A stretch of DNA of 64,000 bases from positions 868,001 to 932,000 of the forward strand of contig NZ_CP072852.1 in NCBI RefSeq assembly GCF_017948265.1, read 5' to 3'. Source of the DNA: Rhodoferax sp. PAMC 29310 (lineage in GTDB: Bacteria > Pseudomonadota > Gammaproteobacteria > Burkholderiales > Burkholderiaceae_C). The notes under the pieces are model-generated. The model saw only the letters and a list, made by a program, of their open reading frames with translations, did no database searches and was not told the DNA's origin. Made by a program: the position numbers and the translations under genes. Positions within the stretch are counted from its first letter, which is position 1; every line of letters starts with the position of its first letter. This document shows positions 53,488 through 62,062 of the stretch, piece by piece.

Positions 53488-53841
53488 TTAGCCCGCAACT
53501 GCCAGAAGTTCGACGTCAAACTTCAACGTGGCATTGGGTGGAATCACACCGCCAGCGCCACGCGCGCCGTATCCCAGCTCTGCGGGAATGATCAGGGTGC
53601 GTGCACCGCCCACTTGCATGCCCGCCACGCCTTCGTCCCAGCCGCGAATGACCATGCCGGCGCCGAGCGCGAACACAAAAGGGTCACCACGGTCTTTGCT
53701 GGAATCGAATTTGGCGCCTTGCACGCCGTCGTTGTGCAGCCAGCCGGTGTAATGAACCGTCACACTTTGACCCTTGGTGGCGACGTCGCCAGAGCCAATC
53801 AAAGTGTCTTCGTATTGCAGGCCTGAAGTGGTTGTGGTCAT
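53488..53841 (-). CDS. FKBP-type peptidyl-prolyl cis-trans isomerase
   Basis: This 117-aa single FKBP domain is cytoplasmic (no signal peptide). The FK506-binding residues are in VTVHYTGWL, GKFDSS-like AKFDSSKDRG, FALGAGMVIRGWDEG, IPAELGYG and IPPNATLKFDVELL. It may help folding together with the chaperone operon next to it; its own promoter region is upstream and its end lies 131 bp before grpE, so it is probably separate. Confidence 0.95.
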   Translation of the reverse strand: MTTTTSGLQYEDTLIGSGDVATKGQSVTVHYTGWLHNDGVQGAKFDSSKDRGDPFVFALGAGMVIRGWDEGVAGMQVGGARTLIIPAELGYGARGAGGVIPPNATLKFDVELLAVAG

Positions 53842-53858
53842 GAGATTTCCTTGATTGC

Positions 53859-53898
53859 TATAAATTGGATAGCTGGGTGCGCACTAAGGTGAAAGGCC
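53859..53898. repeat. Degenerate interspersed repeat copy upstream of the FKBP gene
   Basis: TATAAATTGGATAGCTGGG, TGCGCACTAAGG and AAAGGCC follow the family pattern with several changes. It lies 18 bp before the FKBP start on the opposite orientation, so it sits in the likely promoter zone. Confidence 0.5.
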
Positions 53899-53955
53899 GC
53901 GCCCAGAAAGCCCTAAATTATGCCAGCACCCTTTGGTGCATCACTTTTGAGCCAG

Positions 53956-53985
53956 CTCCGGGGGTCCAGGATGACCTCCCCGGAG
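53956..53985. other. GC-rich hairpin in the FKBP-HxlR gap
   Basis: Arms CTCCGGGG and CCCCGGAG flank a 14-base loop and are followed on the plus strand by TTTT. No plus-strand gene ends here, so its purpose is unclear. Confidence 0.4.
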
Positions 53986-54003
53986 TTTTGGTAGGCACCA
54001 ACA

Positions 54004-54028
54004 AAAAAACAGGCCGCGCCTGTTTTTT
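54004..54028 (-). terminator. Terminator downstream of the HxlR gene
   Basis: Perfect arms AAAAAACAGGC and GCCTGTTTTTT flank a CGC loop. The A and T runs on both sides allow action in either direction; the HxlR gene on the minus strand ends 45 bp upstream. Confidence 0.88.
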
Positions 54029-54073
54029 GGAAATAAACGCTTGTCCCTCAACGGGGACCGGCCTCAATTGGGC

Positions 54074-54385
54074 TTAGGCGCTTTTTTTGGCCAAGCTGGC
54101 CGACCATTTGGTGGCAAATGCAGAGAGATCCCCGATGCGTTTGAGCAAATCGGCGCCCAAGGCCGTGACGATATAGCCGTCGCTGCCATGGGTGACCAAG
54201 CCGGCTTCCCGCAGTTCCTTGATTCGCGTGTTCAGTGTGTTGGGAGTGATGCCGCCAACGCTGTCCTGCAACAAGCGAAAGGTTTGAGCGTGACCGTCCT
54301 TCAGTGCCCAAAGTACCCGAATGGCGTAGCGGGACTCAAGCAGGCTTAACAGCGGGCCGACGGCGGCATTTTCTTTGGAACTCAT
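54074..54385 (-). CDS. HxlR-family winged-helix transcriptional regulator
   Basis: The 103-aa product is one winged helix domain with SRYAIRVLWALKDGHAQTF and [21 protein letters not shown], the HxlR/MarR-like recognition region. It lacks the CxxxC-type redox cysteines of some HxlR members; there is no Cys in it at all, so it is not a thiol sensor. It may regulate itself or the divergent ComFB-family gene; 259 bp separate the starts. Confidence 0.85.
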   Translation of the reverse strand: MSSKENAAVGPLLSLLESRYAIRVLWALKDGHAQTFRLLQDSVGGITPNTLNTRIKELREAGLVTHGSDGYIVTALGADLLKRIGDLSAFATKWSASLAKKSA

Positions 54386-54644
54386 TAACGGGCTCTCCTC
54401 AAAGCATGGATTGATCGCCGGGAGCTTGATTTTTTATTCATGCAGGCAACTGCCCTGATCTCCGACGCGGGTTCAAACTATAGCCCAACTTTTCAGATGC
54501 TACAAGATTCATAGCTAAGTTTATCGACAAGCATAGGCGACCTATCCTCATTTTGTTGTCAACCGTGAACTGAAGTGCTAACGTTGGTGTCGATACTGGC
54601 AGCAGCCAACGACCGGCCCCTTCATCAGTTACGGAGAGATCCTT

Positions 54645-54929
54645 ATGGTTTTTAGTTTTGAACAGGTTCACAACTTTTATGAACGCTTGGTCTTCGAAGC
54701 GGTGGCGGGCATGGCCGGGTCAAATCCAGATTTTTCAGCGGACATGTTGGCCGATGTGGCCTGCGTCGTTCTAAACCGCCTGCCGGTGCGGTACATACGG
54801 CATGACGTGGACTTGATGTTTTACCTCACTGAGCACGAACGCCACGCCATAGAGGTCACCATGGACGAGGCCTTGTCGTTTGGGTTTGCGTATGTCAGGG
54901 AGCGTGCGCCAAAGCGTGCTTCATATTGA
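54645..54929 (+). CDS. ComFB-family protein (late competence development family)
   Basis: The 94-aa product matches the ComFB family: N-terminal helix FYERLVFEAVAGM, then ACVVLNRLPVRYIRHD, then MDEALSFGFAYVRER. The usual CxxC before the ALNRLPPRY segment is missing. ComFB-domain proteins of cyanobacteria and Bacillus bind cyclic di-GMP in recent reports; that activity here is unproven. A GGAGAG site precedes the ATG. It converges with the SpoVR gene and has no competence genes around. Confidence 0.78.
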   Translation: MVFSFEQVHNFYERLVFEAVAGMAGSNPDFSADMLADVACVVLNRLPVRYIRHDVDLMFYLTEHERHAIEVTMDEALSFGFAYVRERAPKRASY

Positions 54930-54973
54930 ACGATTCGTTGCTCACGGCAAGCGTTCCCTGACTGCGCGTTAGG

Positions 54974-56518
54974 TCACGGAAAAGGACGAGTGGGGGCACT
55001 TCTTTTTTCCCGAATGCGTTCAGACAACAGGGTGACCTTCCCGTCAGAGTCTTCGTTTTCAAGGCGGACCGTGAATCCCCATAGGTAAGCGACATGTTGA
55101 AGTACCGCGGCACTGGACTCGTCCAGCGGCCGGCGCAAATGCGAGAAATGACGCAAAGTTAGGGAGCGATCTCCACGCAAATCGACGTTCCACACCTGTA
55201 TGTTGGGATCGCGATTACTCAGGTTGTATTGGTCGGACAACTGGTTTCTCACGGTGCGGTAGCCGCTCTCATCATGAATGGCGCCAATCTGGAGCTTCTG
55301 CTGGGTATCGTCATCCAGCACCGAGAATAGGCGAAACTCGCGCATCAACCTGGGAGACAGGTACTGGGCAATAAAGCTCTCGTCCTTGAAGTTTTGCATG
55401 GCAAATTCAAAGGTGTCGCGCCAATTGGAGTCGGCAATGTCTGCAAACCATTCGCGGTCTTCCTCGGTCGGCTCCTCGCAAATTCGCCGAATGTCGCGCC
55501 ACATGGCAAATCCAAGTGCATAGGGGTTGATGCCGGAGTAGTACGGGCTGTTGTAGGGCGGTTGGTACACCACATTGGTGTGCGATTGCAGAAATTCCAG
55601 CATAAAACCCTCGGACAGGCCACCCTGGTCGTACAAGGTATTGAGCAGGGTGTAATGCCAAAAGGTGGCCCAGCCCTCGTTCATCACCTGGGTTTGACGC
55701 TGCGGGTAGAAATACTGGCCTATTTTTCGAACAATGCGAATCACCTCCCGCTGCCAGGGCTCCAGCAATGGCGCGTTCTTTTCGATGAAATACAACAGGT
55801 TTTCCTCGGGCTCCGCTGGAAAGCGGGCGTCCTGGGCCTCGGCATCGACCTCCATGTGCGGTGGCAAAGTTCGCCAAAGATCGTTGACCTGGGCTTGCAG
55901 GTAATCTTCGCGCTCTTTTTGGCGAAGTGTTTCTTTCTCCAATGACAGGCGGGGAGAGCGCTTGAAACGGTCGACGCCGACATTGAGCAAGGCGTGACAA
56001 GCATCCAGCAGTTGCTCAACGGCCATGACACCATGGCGCTCCTCGCAATCGGCAATGTACTTTTTGGCGAACACCAGGTAATCCACGATAGCGTCCGCAC
56101 TGGTCCATTGCCGGAACAAGTGGTTGCCCTTGAAGAACGAGTTGTGCCCATAGGCCGCATGCGCAATAACCAGTGCCTGCATGGGCAGTGTGTTCTCCTC
56201 CATGAGGTAGGCGATGCAGGGGTTTGAATTGATGACGATCTCATAGGCCAGGCCCATCTGGCCCCGCTTGTAGCGGTTTTGTGTGCCGAGGAAATTCTTG
56301 CCAAAAGACCAATGGTTGTAATAGACCGGCATACCGATGGAGGCGTAGGCGTCCATCATTTGCTCGGAGCTGATCAGCTCCAGCACATTGGGGTAGGTGT
56401 CCAGCTTGTACTCACTGGCCACGCGGGCGATGGCCTGGTGGTACTCCTCTATGGCGGCGAACGTCCACTCCGATCCGGTGGGCAGAAGCTTGATTTTGGT
56501 TTTGACTTTCTTGTCCAT
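54974..56518 (-). CDS. SpoVR-family protein
   Basis: The 514-aa product is a SpoVR/YcgB homologue of unknown biochemical function. Conserved stretches include NVLELISSEQMMDAYASIG, HWSFGKNFLGTQNRYK and, further on, GQYFYPQRQTQVMNEGWATF with a zinc-like His in MNEGWATFWHY. I chose ATG 56518, 7 bp behind the yeaH stop. It is the third gene of the prkA-yeaH-spoVR module, a set induced by starvation and stress in enterics. Confidence 0.93.
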   Translation of the reverse strand: MDKKVKTKIKLLPTGSEWTFAAIEEYHQAIARVASEYKLDTYPNVLELISSEQMMDAYASIGMPVYYNHWSFGKNFLGTQNRYKRGQMGLAYEIVINSNPCIAYLMEENTLPMQALVIAHAAYGHNSFFKGNHLFRQWTSADAIVDYLVFAKKYIADCEERHGVMAVEQLLDACHALLNVGVDRFKRSPRLSLEKETLRQKEREDYLQAQVNDLWRTLPPHMEVDAEAQDARFPAEPEENLLYFIEKNAPLLEPWQREVIRIVRKIGQYFYPQRQTQVMNEGWATFWHYTLLNTLYDQGGLSEGFMLEFLQSHTNVVYQPPYNSPYYSGINPYALGFAMWRDIRRICEEPTEEDREWFADIADSNWRDTFEFAMQNFKDESFIAQYLSPRLMREFRLFSVLDDDTQQKLQIGAIHDESGYRTVRNQLSDQYNLSNRDPNIQVWNVDLRGDRSLTLRHFSHLRRPLDESSAAVLQHVAYLWGFTVRLENEDSDGKVTLLSERIREKRSAPTRPFP

Positions 56519-56525
56519 GGTCTGC

Positions 56526-57794
56526 TCACATCCGCTGTTTGAACAGATCCCGAAACACAGGGTAAATGTCAGCCACGGTGGCGATTCGCCGCATGGCAAA
56601 GTCCTTGGGGTGGAGCGCTTCCAGCTTGCTGTATTCGTACCAGAGGTTCTGAGGTTCGCCTTCGGTGATTTCGATGTAGGCAAAATACTGGGTCAGGGGC
56701 AGCAAGGACTCGGACAGCAATTCACGGCAGCGAGGCGAATCGTTGTCCCAGTTGTCGCCATCGGATGCCTGAGCGCCGTAAATATTCCATTGGCTGCTGG
56801 GATAACGGGCCGCAATAATTTTGTACATCAGCTCCAGGGCGCTGGAAACAATCGTGCCACCGGTTTCCCGGGAGGTGAAAAACTCGTCTTCATCCACCTC
56901 GCTGGCAGCCGTGTGATGCCGAATGAACACCACGTCGATGCGTTCGTAGTTCCGGTTCAGAAACATATAGAGCAACATGAAAAACCGTTTTGCAATGTTT
57001 TTACGCCCCTCGTCCATGGAACCAGACACATCCAGCAGACAAAACATCACCGCCTGCGTGCTGGGTTTGGGGTGTTTCACGCGGTTGTTGTAACGCAGGT
57101 CAAATGAATCCACGAAGGGCACTTTGTCCATGCGGGCCCGCAGCACCGCAATTTCGCGCCTCAGGCGCTGAATCTCAGGGTCATCATCGGCCAACTTGTC
57201 TTCAATTTCGCTCAGCTCAGCCAGCAACAACCGAAGTTGTGCGGCATAGGGGCCACCCACCGCAATGCGCCGCCCGGCCGCGCCGCGCATGGTGCGGACG
57301 AGGTTGATGTTGGCGGGCACCCCACTTTGGGTGTAGCCGGCCCGTACACGGCGATATTGCTCGGTTTGAGCCAGATGTTGTTTGACGAGATCGGGCAACG
57401 CCAGTTCATCAAAGAACAGGTCCAGAAACTCGTCCTTGGTCAGGGTAAACAGGAACTCATCCAGACCTTCGCCATCCTGACTGGCCTGGCCGCCACCGCC
57501 CCCTGCGCCGCCGCCTTTGGGGCGGTCAACCCGGTCGCCGGTGCTGAATCGGTCGTTGCCGGGTCGAACCGTTTCGCGCACGCCGCCCTGGCCGTGCCCG
57601 AACTGGCGCTCTTCGATGTCTTTGCCGGGGATGCCGATCTTTTCCCCATTGCCTATGTCACGCACATGGCGTTTGTTGACCGCGTCAGTGACGGCCTTGC
57701 GAATCTGGCCCTTGAACCGGTCAATGAAGCGTGCCCGATTCACCGAGCTTTTATGCTTGCTGTCCAGGCGACGGTCGATGATGCGCACGGTCAT
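56526..57794 (-). CDS. yeaH: DUF444 / YeaH (YhbH) family protein with vWA domain
   Basis: The 422-aa product begins with the basic IIDRRLDSKHKSSVNRARFI, has a Gly-rich linker around 94-103 and a vWA-like domain with MIDAS motif DVSGSM (255-260). The family partners the kinase PrkA. It is the middle gene of the module, 33 bp behind prkA. Its DUF444 function remains unsolved; a role in scaffold assembly is inference from vWA domains. Confidence 0.93.
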   Translation of the reverse strand: MTVRIIDRRLDSKHKSSVNRARFIDRFKGQIRKAVTDAVNKRHVRDIGNGEKIGIPGKDIEERQFGHGQGGVRETVRPGNDRFSTGDRVDRPKGGGAGGGGGQASQDGEGLDEFLFTLTKDEFLDLFFDELALPDLVKQHLAQTEQYRRVRAGYTQSGVPANINLVRTMRGAAGRRIAVGGPYAAQLRLLLAELSEIEDKLADDDPEIQRLRREIAVLRARMDKVPFVDSFDLRYNNRVKHPKPSTQAVMFCLLDVSGSMDEGRKNIAKRFFMLLYMFLNRNYERIDVVFIRHHTAASEVDEDEFFTSRETGGTIVSSALELMYKIIAARYPSSQWNIYGAQASDGDNWDNDSPRCRELLSESLLPLTQYFAYIEITEGEPQNLWYEYSKLEALHPKDFAMRRIATVADIYPVFRDLFKQRM

Positions 57795-57827
57795 GTGACG
57801 CTTTCTCTCAGCTTGTGAAGAGGGGGG

Positions 57828-59750
57828 TCAAGCCGACTTTCTCACACGCAAGTACCACTCGCACAGCAAGCGAACCTGTCTCTCCGTGTAGCCCTTGCTG
57901 ACCATGCGGTCCACAAAATCCTTGTGTTTTTTCTGCTCATCGCCGCTGGCCTTGGTGGTGAACGAAATCACCGGCAGCAACTCCTCGGTGTTGGAAAACA
58001 TTTTTTTCTCAATCACGGCCCGCAACTTCTCGTAAGAGGTCCACGCGGGGTTTTGGCCCTCGTTTTTGGCACGTGCCCGCAAGACGAAGTTGACGACCTC
58101 ATTGCGGAAGTCTTTTGGGTTGGAAATGCCCGCGGGTTTTTCGATTTTTTCCAGCTCGCTGTTGAGCGCTCCCCGGTCCAGAATCTCACCGGTATTGGTG
58201 TCCCTGTATTCCTGGTCCTGAATCCAGAAATCAGCGTAGGTGACATAGCGGTCAAAAATGTTCTGCCCGTACTCCGAGTAGCTTTCCAGGTAGGCGGTTT
58301 GAATCTCCTTGCCGATGAACTCGGCATAGCGGGGCGACAGAAACTCTTTGAGATAGCGCATATACCGGTCCGCCACCTCGGGCGCGAATTGCTCTTGCTC
58401 GATTTGCTGTTCCAGCACGTACATCAGGTGCACCGGGTTAGCGGCCACCTCGCGGTGATCAAAATTGAACACCCGCGACAAAATTTTGAAGGCGAAGCGG
58501 GTGCTCAAGCCCGTCAAGCCTTCGTCAACGCCGGCAAAGTCCCGGTATTCCTGAATACTCTTGGCCTTGGGGTCGGTGTCTTTGAGGTTTTCACCGTCGT
58601 AGACGCGCATCTTGGAGAAGATGCTGGAGTTTTCAGGCTCTTTGAGCCGGGACAGCACCGAGAACTGAGCCAGCATCTTCAGCGTGTCAGGTGCGCAGGG
58701 CGCCTTGCTCAGTGAGGAATTCGTGAGCAGCTTTTTATAAATATGAATTTCGTCCGCCACCCGCAGCGAGTACGGCACTTTGACGATGTAAATGCGGTCC
58801 AGAAAAGCTTCGTTGTTGCGGTTGTTCTTGAAGGTCAACCACTCCGCCTCATTCGAGTGGGCCAGCAACAATCCGTCAAAAGGAATGGCGCCAAACCCTT
58901 CGGTCCCCTTGTAATTGCCTTCCTGCGTGGCGGTTAACAAGGGGTGCAGTACCTTGATGGGTGCCTTGAACATTTCCACAAACTCAAGCACACCCCGATT
59001 GGCCAGACACAGGCCGCCGGAGTAGGAGTAGGCGTCCGGATCGCTCTGGGAATAGGTTTCGAGCTTGCGGATGTCGATTTTCCCCACCAGCGACGAAATA
59101 TCCTGGTTGTTTTCATCCCCGGGTTCCGTCTTTGACACCGCTACTTGGGCCAGTACGGACGGGCGAAGTTTGACGACCCGGAAGCGACTAATGTCACCCC
59201 CGTATTCGTTCAACCGTTTCAGCGCCCAAGGACTCATGATGGTGCCCAGATAGCGCCGGGGAATTTCAAAGTCGTCTTCCAGCAACTGTGCATCTTCCAT
59301 CACATTGAACAATCCCAAGGGCGACTCGTGCACGGGTGAGCCCTTAATGGCGTAAATGGGCGTCACCTCAATCAGGGACTTCAACCGCTCTGCCAGCGAA
59401 GACTTGCCCCCGCCCACGGGCCCGAGCAGGTAGAGAATTTGTTTCTTCTCTTCCAAGCCCTGCGCTGCATGGCGAAAGTAGGAGACGATTTGTTCAATCA
59501 CATCCTCCATGCCGTAGAGGTCGCGAAACGCGGGGTAACGCCTGAGCATCTTGTTGGCAAAAATGCGGGAAAGGCGGGGTTCAGTGCGGGTGTCCACCAG
59601 TTCGGGCTCGCCGATGGCGGCCAGCATGCGCTCAGCAACGCTGGCGTAGGCCTGTGGATCACGCTTGCAGAGTTCCAGGTAGTCCTGGATCGACATTTCC
59701 TCTTCCTGGGCGGCAACAAACCGTTCCTGGAATCGAGTGAAAACGCTCAT
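57828..59750 (-). CDS. prkA: PrkA/YeaG serine protein kinase (AAA+ type)
   Basis: The 640-aa product has an AAA+ domain with Walker A LLGPVGGGKSSLAERLK (109-125) and a C-terminal kinase-like part. Family members phosphorylate protein substrates in B. subtilis and E. coli during nutrient stress, and recent work also assigns ATP-dependent protease-like activity. It opens the prkA-yeaH-spoVR module. Its leader is 185 bp, bounded by a terminator. Confidence 0.95.
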   Translation of the reverse strand: MSVFTRFQERFVAAQEEEMSIQDYLELCKRDPQAYASVAERMLAAIGEPELVDTRTEPRLSRIFANKMLRRYPAFRDLYGMEDVIEQIVSYFRHAAQGLEEKKQILYLLGPVGGGKSSLAERLKSLIEVTPIYAIKGSPVHESPLGLFNVMEDAQLLEDDFEIPRRYLGTIMSPWALKRLNEYGGDISRFRVVKLRPSVLAQVAVSKTEPGDENNQDISSLVGKIDIRKLETYSQSDPDAYSYSGGLCLANRGVLEFVEMFKAPIKVLHPLLTATQEGNYKGTEGFGAIPFDGLLLAHSNEAEWLTFKNNRNNEAFLDRIYIVKVPYSLRVADEIHIYKKLLTNSSLSKAPCAPDTLKMLAQFSVLSRLKEPENSSIFSKMRVYDGENLKDTDPKAKSIQEYRDFAGVDEGLTGLSTRFAFKILSRVFNFDHREVAANPVHLMYVLEQQIEQEQFAPEVADRYMRYLKEFLSPRYAEFIGKEIQTAYLESYSEYGQNIFDRYVTYADFWIQDQEYRDTNTGEILDRGALNSELEKIEKPAGISNPKDFRNEVVNFVLRARAKNEGQNPAWTSYEKLRAVIEKKMFSNTEELLPVISFTTKASGDEQKKHKDFVDRMVSKGYTERQVRLLCEWYLRVRKSA

Positions 59751-59855
59751 GTGACTCTCCTTTGATGGTTGCGGCTCACCGGGGTGAACCGCTTTTTCTC
59801 AAATGATGCGTTTTCATAATAAACACTTAGAGCAGATCGTGCACAAAAACTTCGC

Positions 59856-59891
59856 ACAAAGAAAAGCCCCATTGAAGGGGCTTTTCTTTGT
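59856..59891 (-). terminator. Terminator after metY
   Basis: Perfect arms ACAAAGAAAAGCCCC and GGGGCTTTTCTTTGT flank an ATTGAA loop; both sides are A/T-rich. It resembles the acs/cytochrome terminator in its AGAAAAGCCC arm. It ends metY on the minus strand. Confidence 0.9.
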
Positions 59892-59935
59892 CTTGCCGCG
59901 TCCTGGCGTTTTGCCAGGCGGGGATGGGTAGCTGC

Positions 59936-61213
59936 TTAGACGGCGGCCAGCGCCTGCCCCAGGTCTTCCAGCAAGTCGTCAATGTGCTCAATGCCCACGG
60001 ATAAACGCACCATGTCGGGTTTGACGCCCGCCTTGGCCAGTTCGGCCGGGTTGAGTTGGCGGTGTGTGGTGGAAGCAGGGTGGCAGGCCAGGGACTTGGC
60101 GTCGCCAATGTTCACCAGGCGGGTGAACAGCTTGAGCGCGTCCTGAAAGCGGGCGCCGGCCTCAAGGCTGTCGCTGGCTTTCAGTCCAAAACTGATGATG
60201 CCGGAGGCGCGCCCGCCCATGTACTTCTTCACCAAACCATGGTCCGCATGGTCGGGCAGACCGGCATAGTTGACCCAGCCGACTTTGGCGTGAGACTTCA
60301 GGTGCGAGGCCACTTTGAGGGCGTTCTCGCAGATGCGGTCCATGCGCAAAGGCAGGGTTTCAATGCCTTGGAGAATCTGGAATGCAGCCATGGGGCTCAG
60401 TGCCGCACCCATATTGCGCAAAGGCACCACGCGAGCGCGGCCAATGTAGGCTGCCTCGCCCAGGGCCTCGGTGTAGACCACGCCGTGGTAGCTCACATCA
60501 GGCTCGTTCAGGCGCTTGAACCGTGCTTTGTGCATGGCCCAGGGGAATTTGCCGGAATCGACAATGATGCCGCCAATGGTGGTGCCATGGCCGCCCATGT
60601 ATTTGGTCAGCGAGTGCACCACGATGTCGGCGCCATGCTCAAACGGGCGGCACAGGTAGGGGCTGGACACTGTGTTGTCCACAATCAATGGCACGCCAGC
60701 GCCATGGGCCACGATGGCCAGCGCTTCAATGTCCGTGATGTTTCCCAGCGGGTTGCCCACCGATTCGCAGTAAATCGCCTTGGTGCGGTCATCAATCAGC
60801 TTGGCGAACGACGCCGGGTCATTGGCATCGGCAAAGCGCACTTCAATGCCCTGCTGCGGGAAGGTGTGGGCAAACAGGTTGTACGTGCCGCCGTACAAGG
60901 TGGCGGTGGAGATGATGTTGTCACCCGCCTCGGCAATGGTCTGAATGGCCGCCGTGATGGCCGCCATGCCGGACGCCATGGCCAGCGCGCCAATGCCGCC
61001 TTCCATAGCCGCCACGCGCGCCTCAAGCACCGCGTTGGTGGGGTTCATGATGCGGCTGTAAATATTGCCGGCGACCTTCAGGTCAAACAAATCGGCACCG
61101 TGCTGCGTGTTGTCAAACGCGTAAGCCACGGTTTGGTAAATAGGCACCGCAACGGCCTTGGTGGTGGGATCAGGCGTGTAGCCGCCGTGTACGGCCAGGG
61201 TTTCAATCTTCAT
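59936..61213 (-). CDS. metY: O-acetylhomoserine sulfhydrylase MetY
   Basis: This PLP enzyme makes homocysteine from O-acetylhomoserine and sulfide. The 425-aa product has the Schiff-base lysine K204 in VVHSLTKYMGGHGTTIGG and a ground of Cys/Met metabolism enzyme motifs (SRIMNPTNAVLEARVAAMEGG). Length and the insert fit O-acetylhomoserine rather than cystathionine enzymes. It follows serB by 43 bp; an ACAAATTTGT palindrome lies 18 bp before the start. No SAM riboswitch fits in the gap. Confidence 0.94.
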   Translation of the reverse strand: MKIETLAVHGGYTPDPTTKAVAVPIYQTVAYAFDNTQHGADLFDLKVAGNIYSRIMNPTNAVLEARVAAMEGGIGALAMASGMAAITAAIQTIAEAGDNIISTATLYGGTYNLFAHTFPQQGIEVRFADANDPASFAKLIDDRTKAIYCESVGNPLGNITDIEALAIVAHGAGVPLIVDNTVSSPYLCRPFEHGADIVVHSLTKYMGGHGTTIGGIIVDSGKFPWAMHKARFKRLNEPDVSYHGVVYTEALGEAAYIGRARVVPLRNMGAALSPMAAFQILQGIETLPLRMDRICENALKVASHLKSHAKVGWVNYAGLPDHADHGLVKKYMGGRASGIISFGLKASDSLEAGARFQDALKLFTRLVNIGDAKSLACHPASTTHRQLNPAELAKAGVKPDMVRLSVGIEHIDDLLEDLGQALAAV

Positions 61214-61256
61214 TGGTTCTTTCTCCTGTTACAAATTTGTTGTTAGACGAACGATC

Positions 61257-61967
61257 TTAGGCGAAAACTTCCAGCAAACGGTCCAACCCGCCGGTATTGA
61301 TGGCGACCATGGCTTGCTCGCGCACCTTGGGTTTGGCGTGGTAGGCCACGGACAGGCCAGCTTCGCCCATCATGGGCAGGTCATTGGCGCCATCACCCAT
61401 GGCAATCGCCTGACTGGGCTGAATGCCCAGTTGCGCGCAGGTCCCCAGCAGCGTCTTGCGCTTTTGGGCGCCGTCGCAAATATCACCCCAAGGCTGGTCC
61501 AGCATGCGGCCGGTCAGCACGCCGTCCTCAATCTCCAATTGGTTGGACAGAGCCCAGTCAATTCCCAAACGTTCTTGCACCCGGTTAGCAAAAAACGTGA
61601 AGCCGCCTGAGACCAGCAGTACTTTCATGCCTGTCGCTTTACAAGCCGCCACCAACTCGGCCGCGCCGGGGTTCAGTTGCAGGCGCTCATGATAGACCTG
61701 CTCCATGCTCTCCAGCGTCACGCCTTTGAGCAACGCCACACGCTGGCGCAGGCTTTCCTTGAAGTCGGCAATCTCGCCGCGCATGGTGGCCTCCGTGATG
61801 GCCGCCACCTGCGCCTTGCGGCCCACGGCGTCGGCAATCTCGTCCACACACTCAATGTTGATCAGGGTGGAATCCATGTCAAAGGCGATGAGCTTGAAAT
61901 CGCTCAGTCGCAGCGGTGGCGCAAAGCCCTGAATGACAAGGCCGGGAGAGAGTTCAGTGGTTGACAT
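61257..61967 (-). CDS. serB: Phosphoserine phosphatase SerB
   Basis: SerB hydrolyses phosphoserine to serine, the last step of the serine pathway. The 236-aa product is a HAD phosphatase with nucleophile D30 and D32 in FDMDSTLIN, SGGF (motif II) and GDGANDLPMM (motif III). It lacks the N-terminal ACT region of E. coli SerB. I chose ATG 61967; the in-frame TTG at 61976 gives three more residues and neither has a good ribosome-binding site. An interspersed repeat lies directly upstream. Confidence 0.93.
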   Translation of the reverse strand: MSTTELSPGLVIQGFAPPLRLSDFKLIAFDMDSTLINIECVDEIADAVGRKAQVAAITEATMRGEIADFKESLRQRVALLKGVTLESMEQVYHERLQLNPGAAELVAACKATGMKVLLVSGGFTFFANRVQERLGIDWALSNQLEIEDGVLTGRMLDQPWGDICDGAQKRKTLLGTCAQLGIQPSQAIAMGDGANDLPMMGEAGLSVAYHAKPKVREQAMVAINTGGLDRLLEVFA

Positions 61968-61978
61968 GGTGTTCAATA

Positions 61979-62034
61979 ACTATGAATTTGATAGCTGCTT
62001 GCGCAGGTTTTACGGGGGGGTATGGGCCTTTTAT
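61979..62034. repeat. Interspersed repeat copy upstream of serB, best-preserved core
   Basis: On the plus strand AATTTGATAGCTGCTTGCGC is followed by a spacer and GGGTATGGGCCTTTT. It fills the gap between mfd and serB and lies within the likely serB promoter or leader. Confidence 0.75.
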
Positions 62035-62062
62035 TTTTGAATATTGCCATTTTGCGAATTTG

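Noticed and set aside
54440..54500. Sequence GACGCGGGTTCAAACTA resembling a tRNA T-arm
   Set aside because: No D-arm, anticodon arm or acceptor pairing around it.
54510..54550. Possible sigma-28 promoter (TAAGTTT...GCGACCTA)
   Set aside because: The -10 half does not match and there are no flagellar genes nearby.
61214..61256. Possible SAM riboswitch before metY
   Set aside because: The 43-bp gap is too short and only a short ACAAATTTGT palindrome is present.
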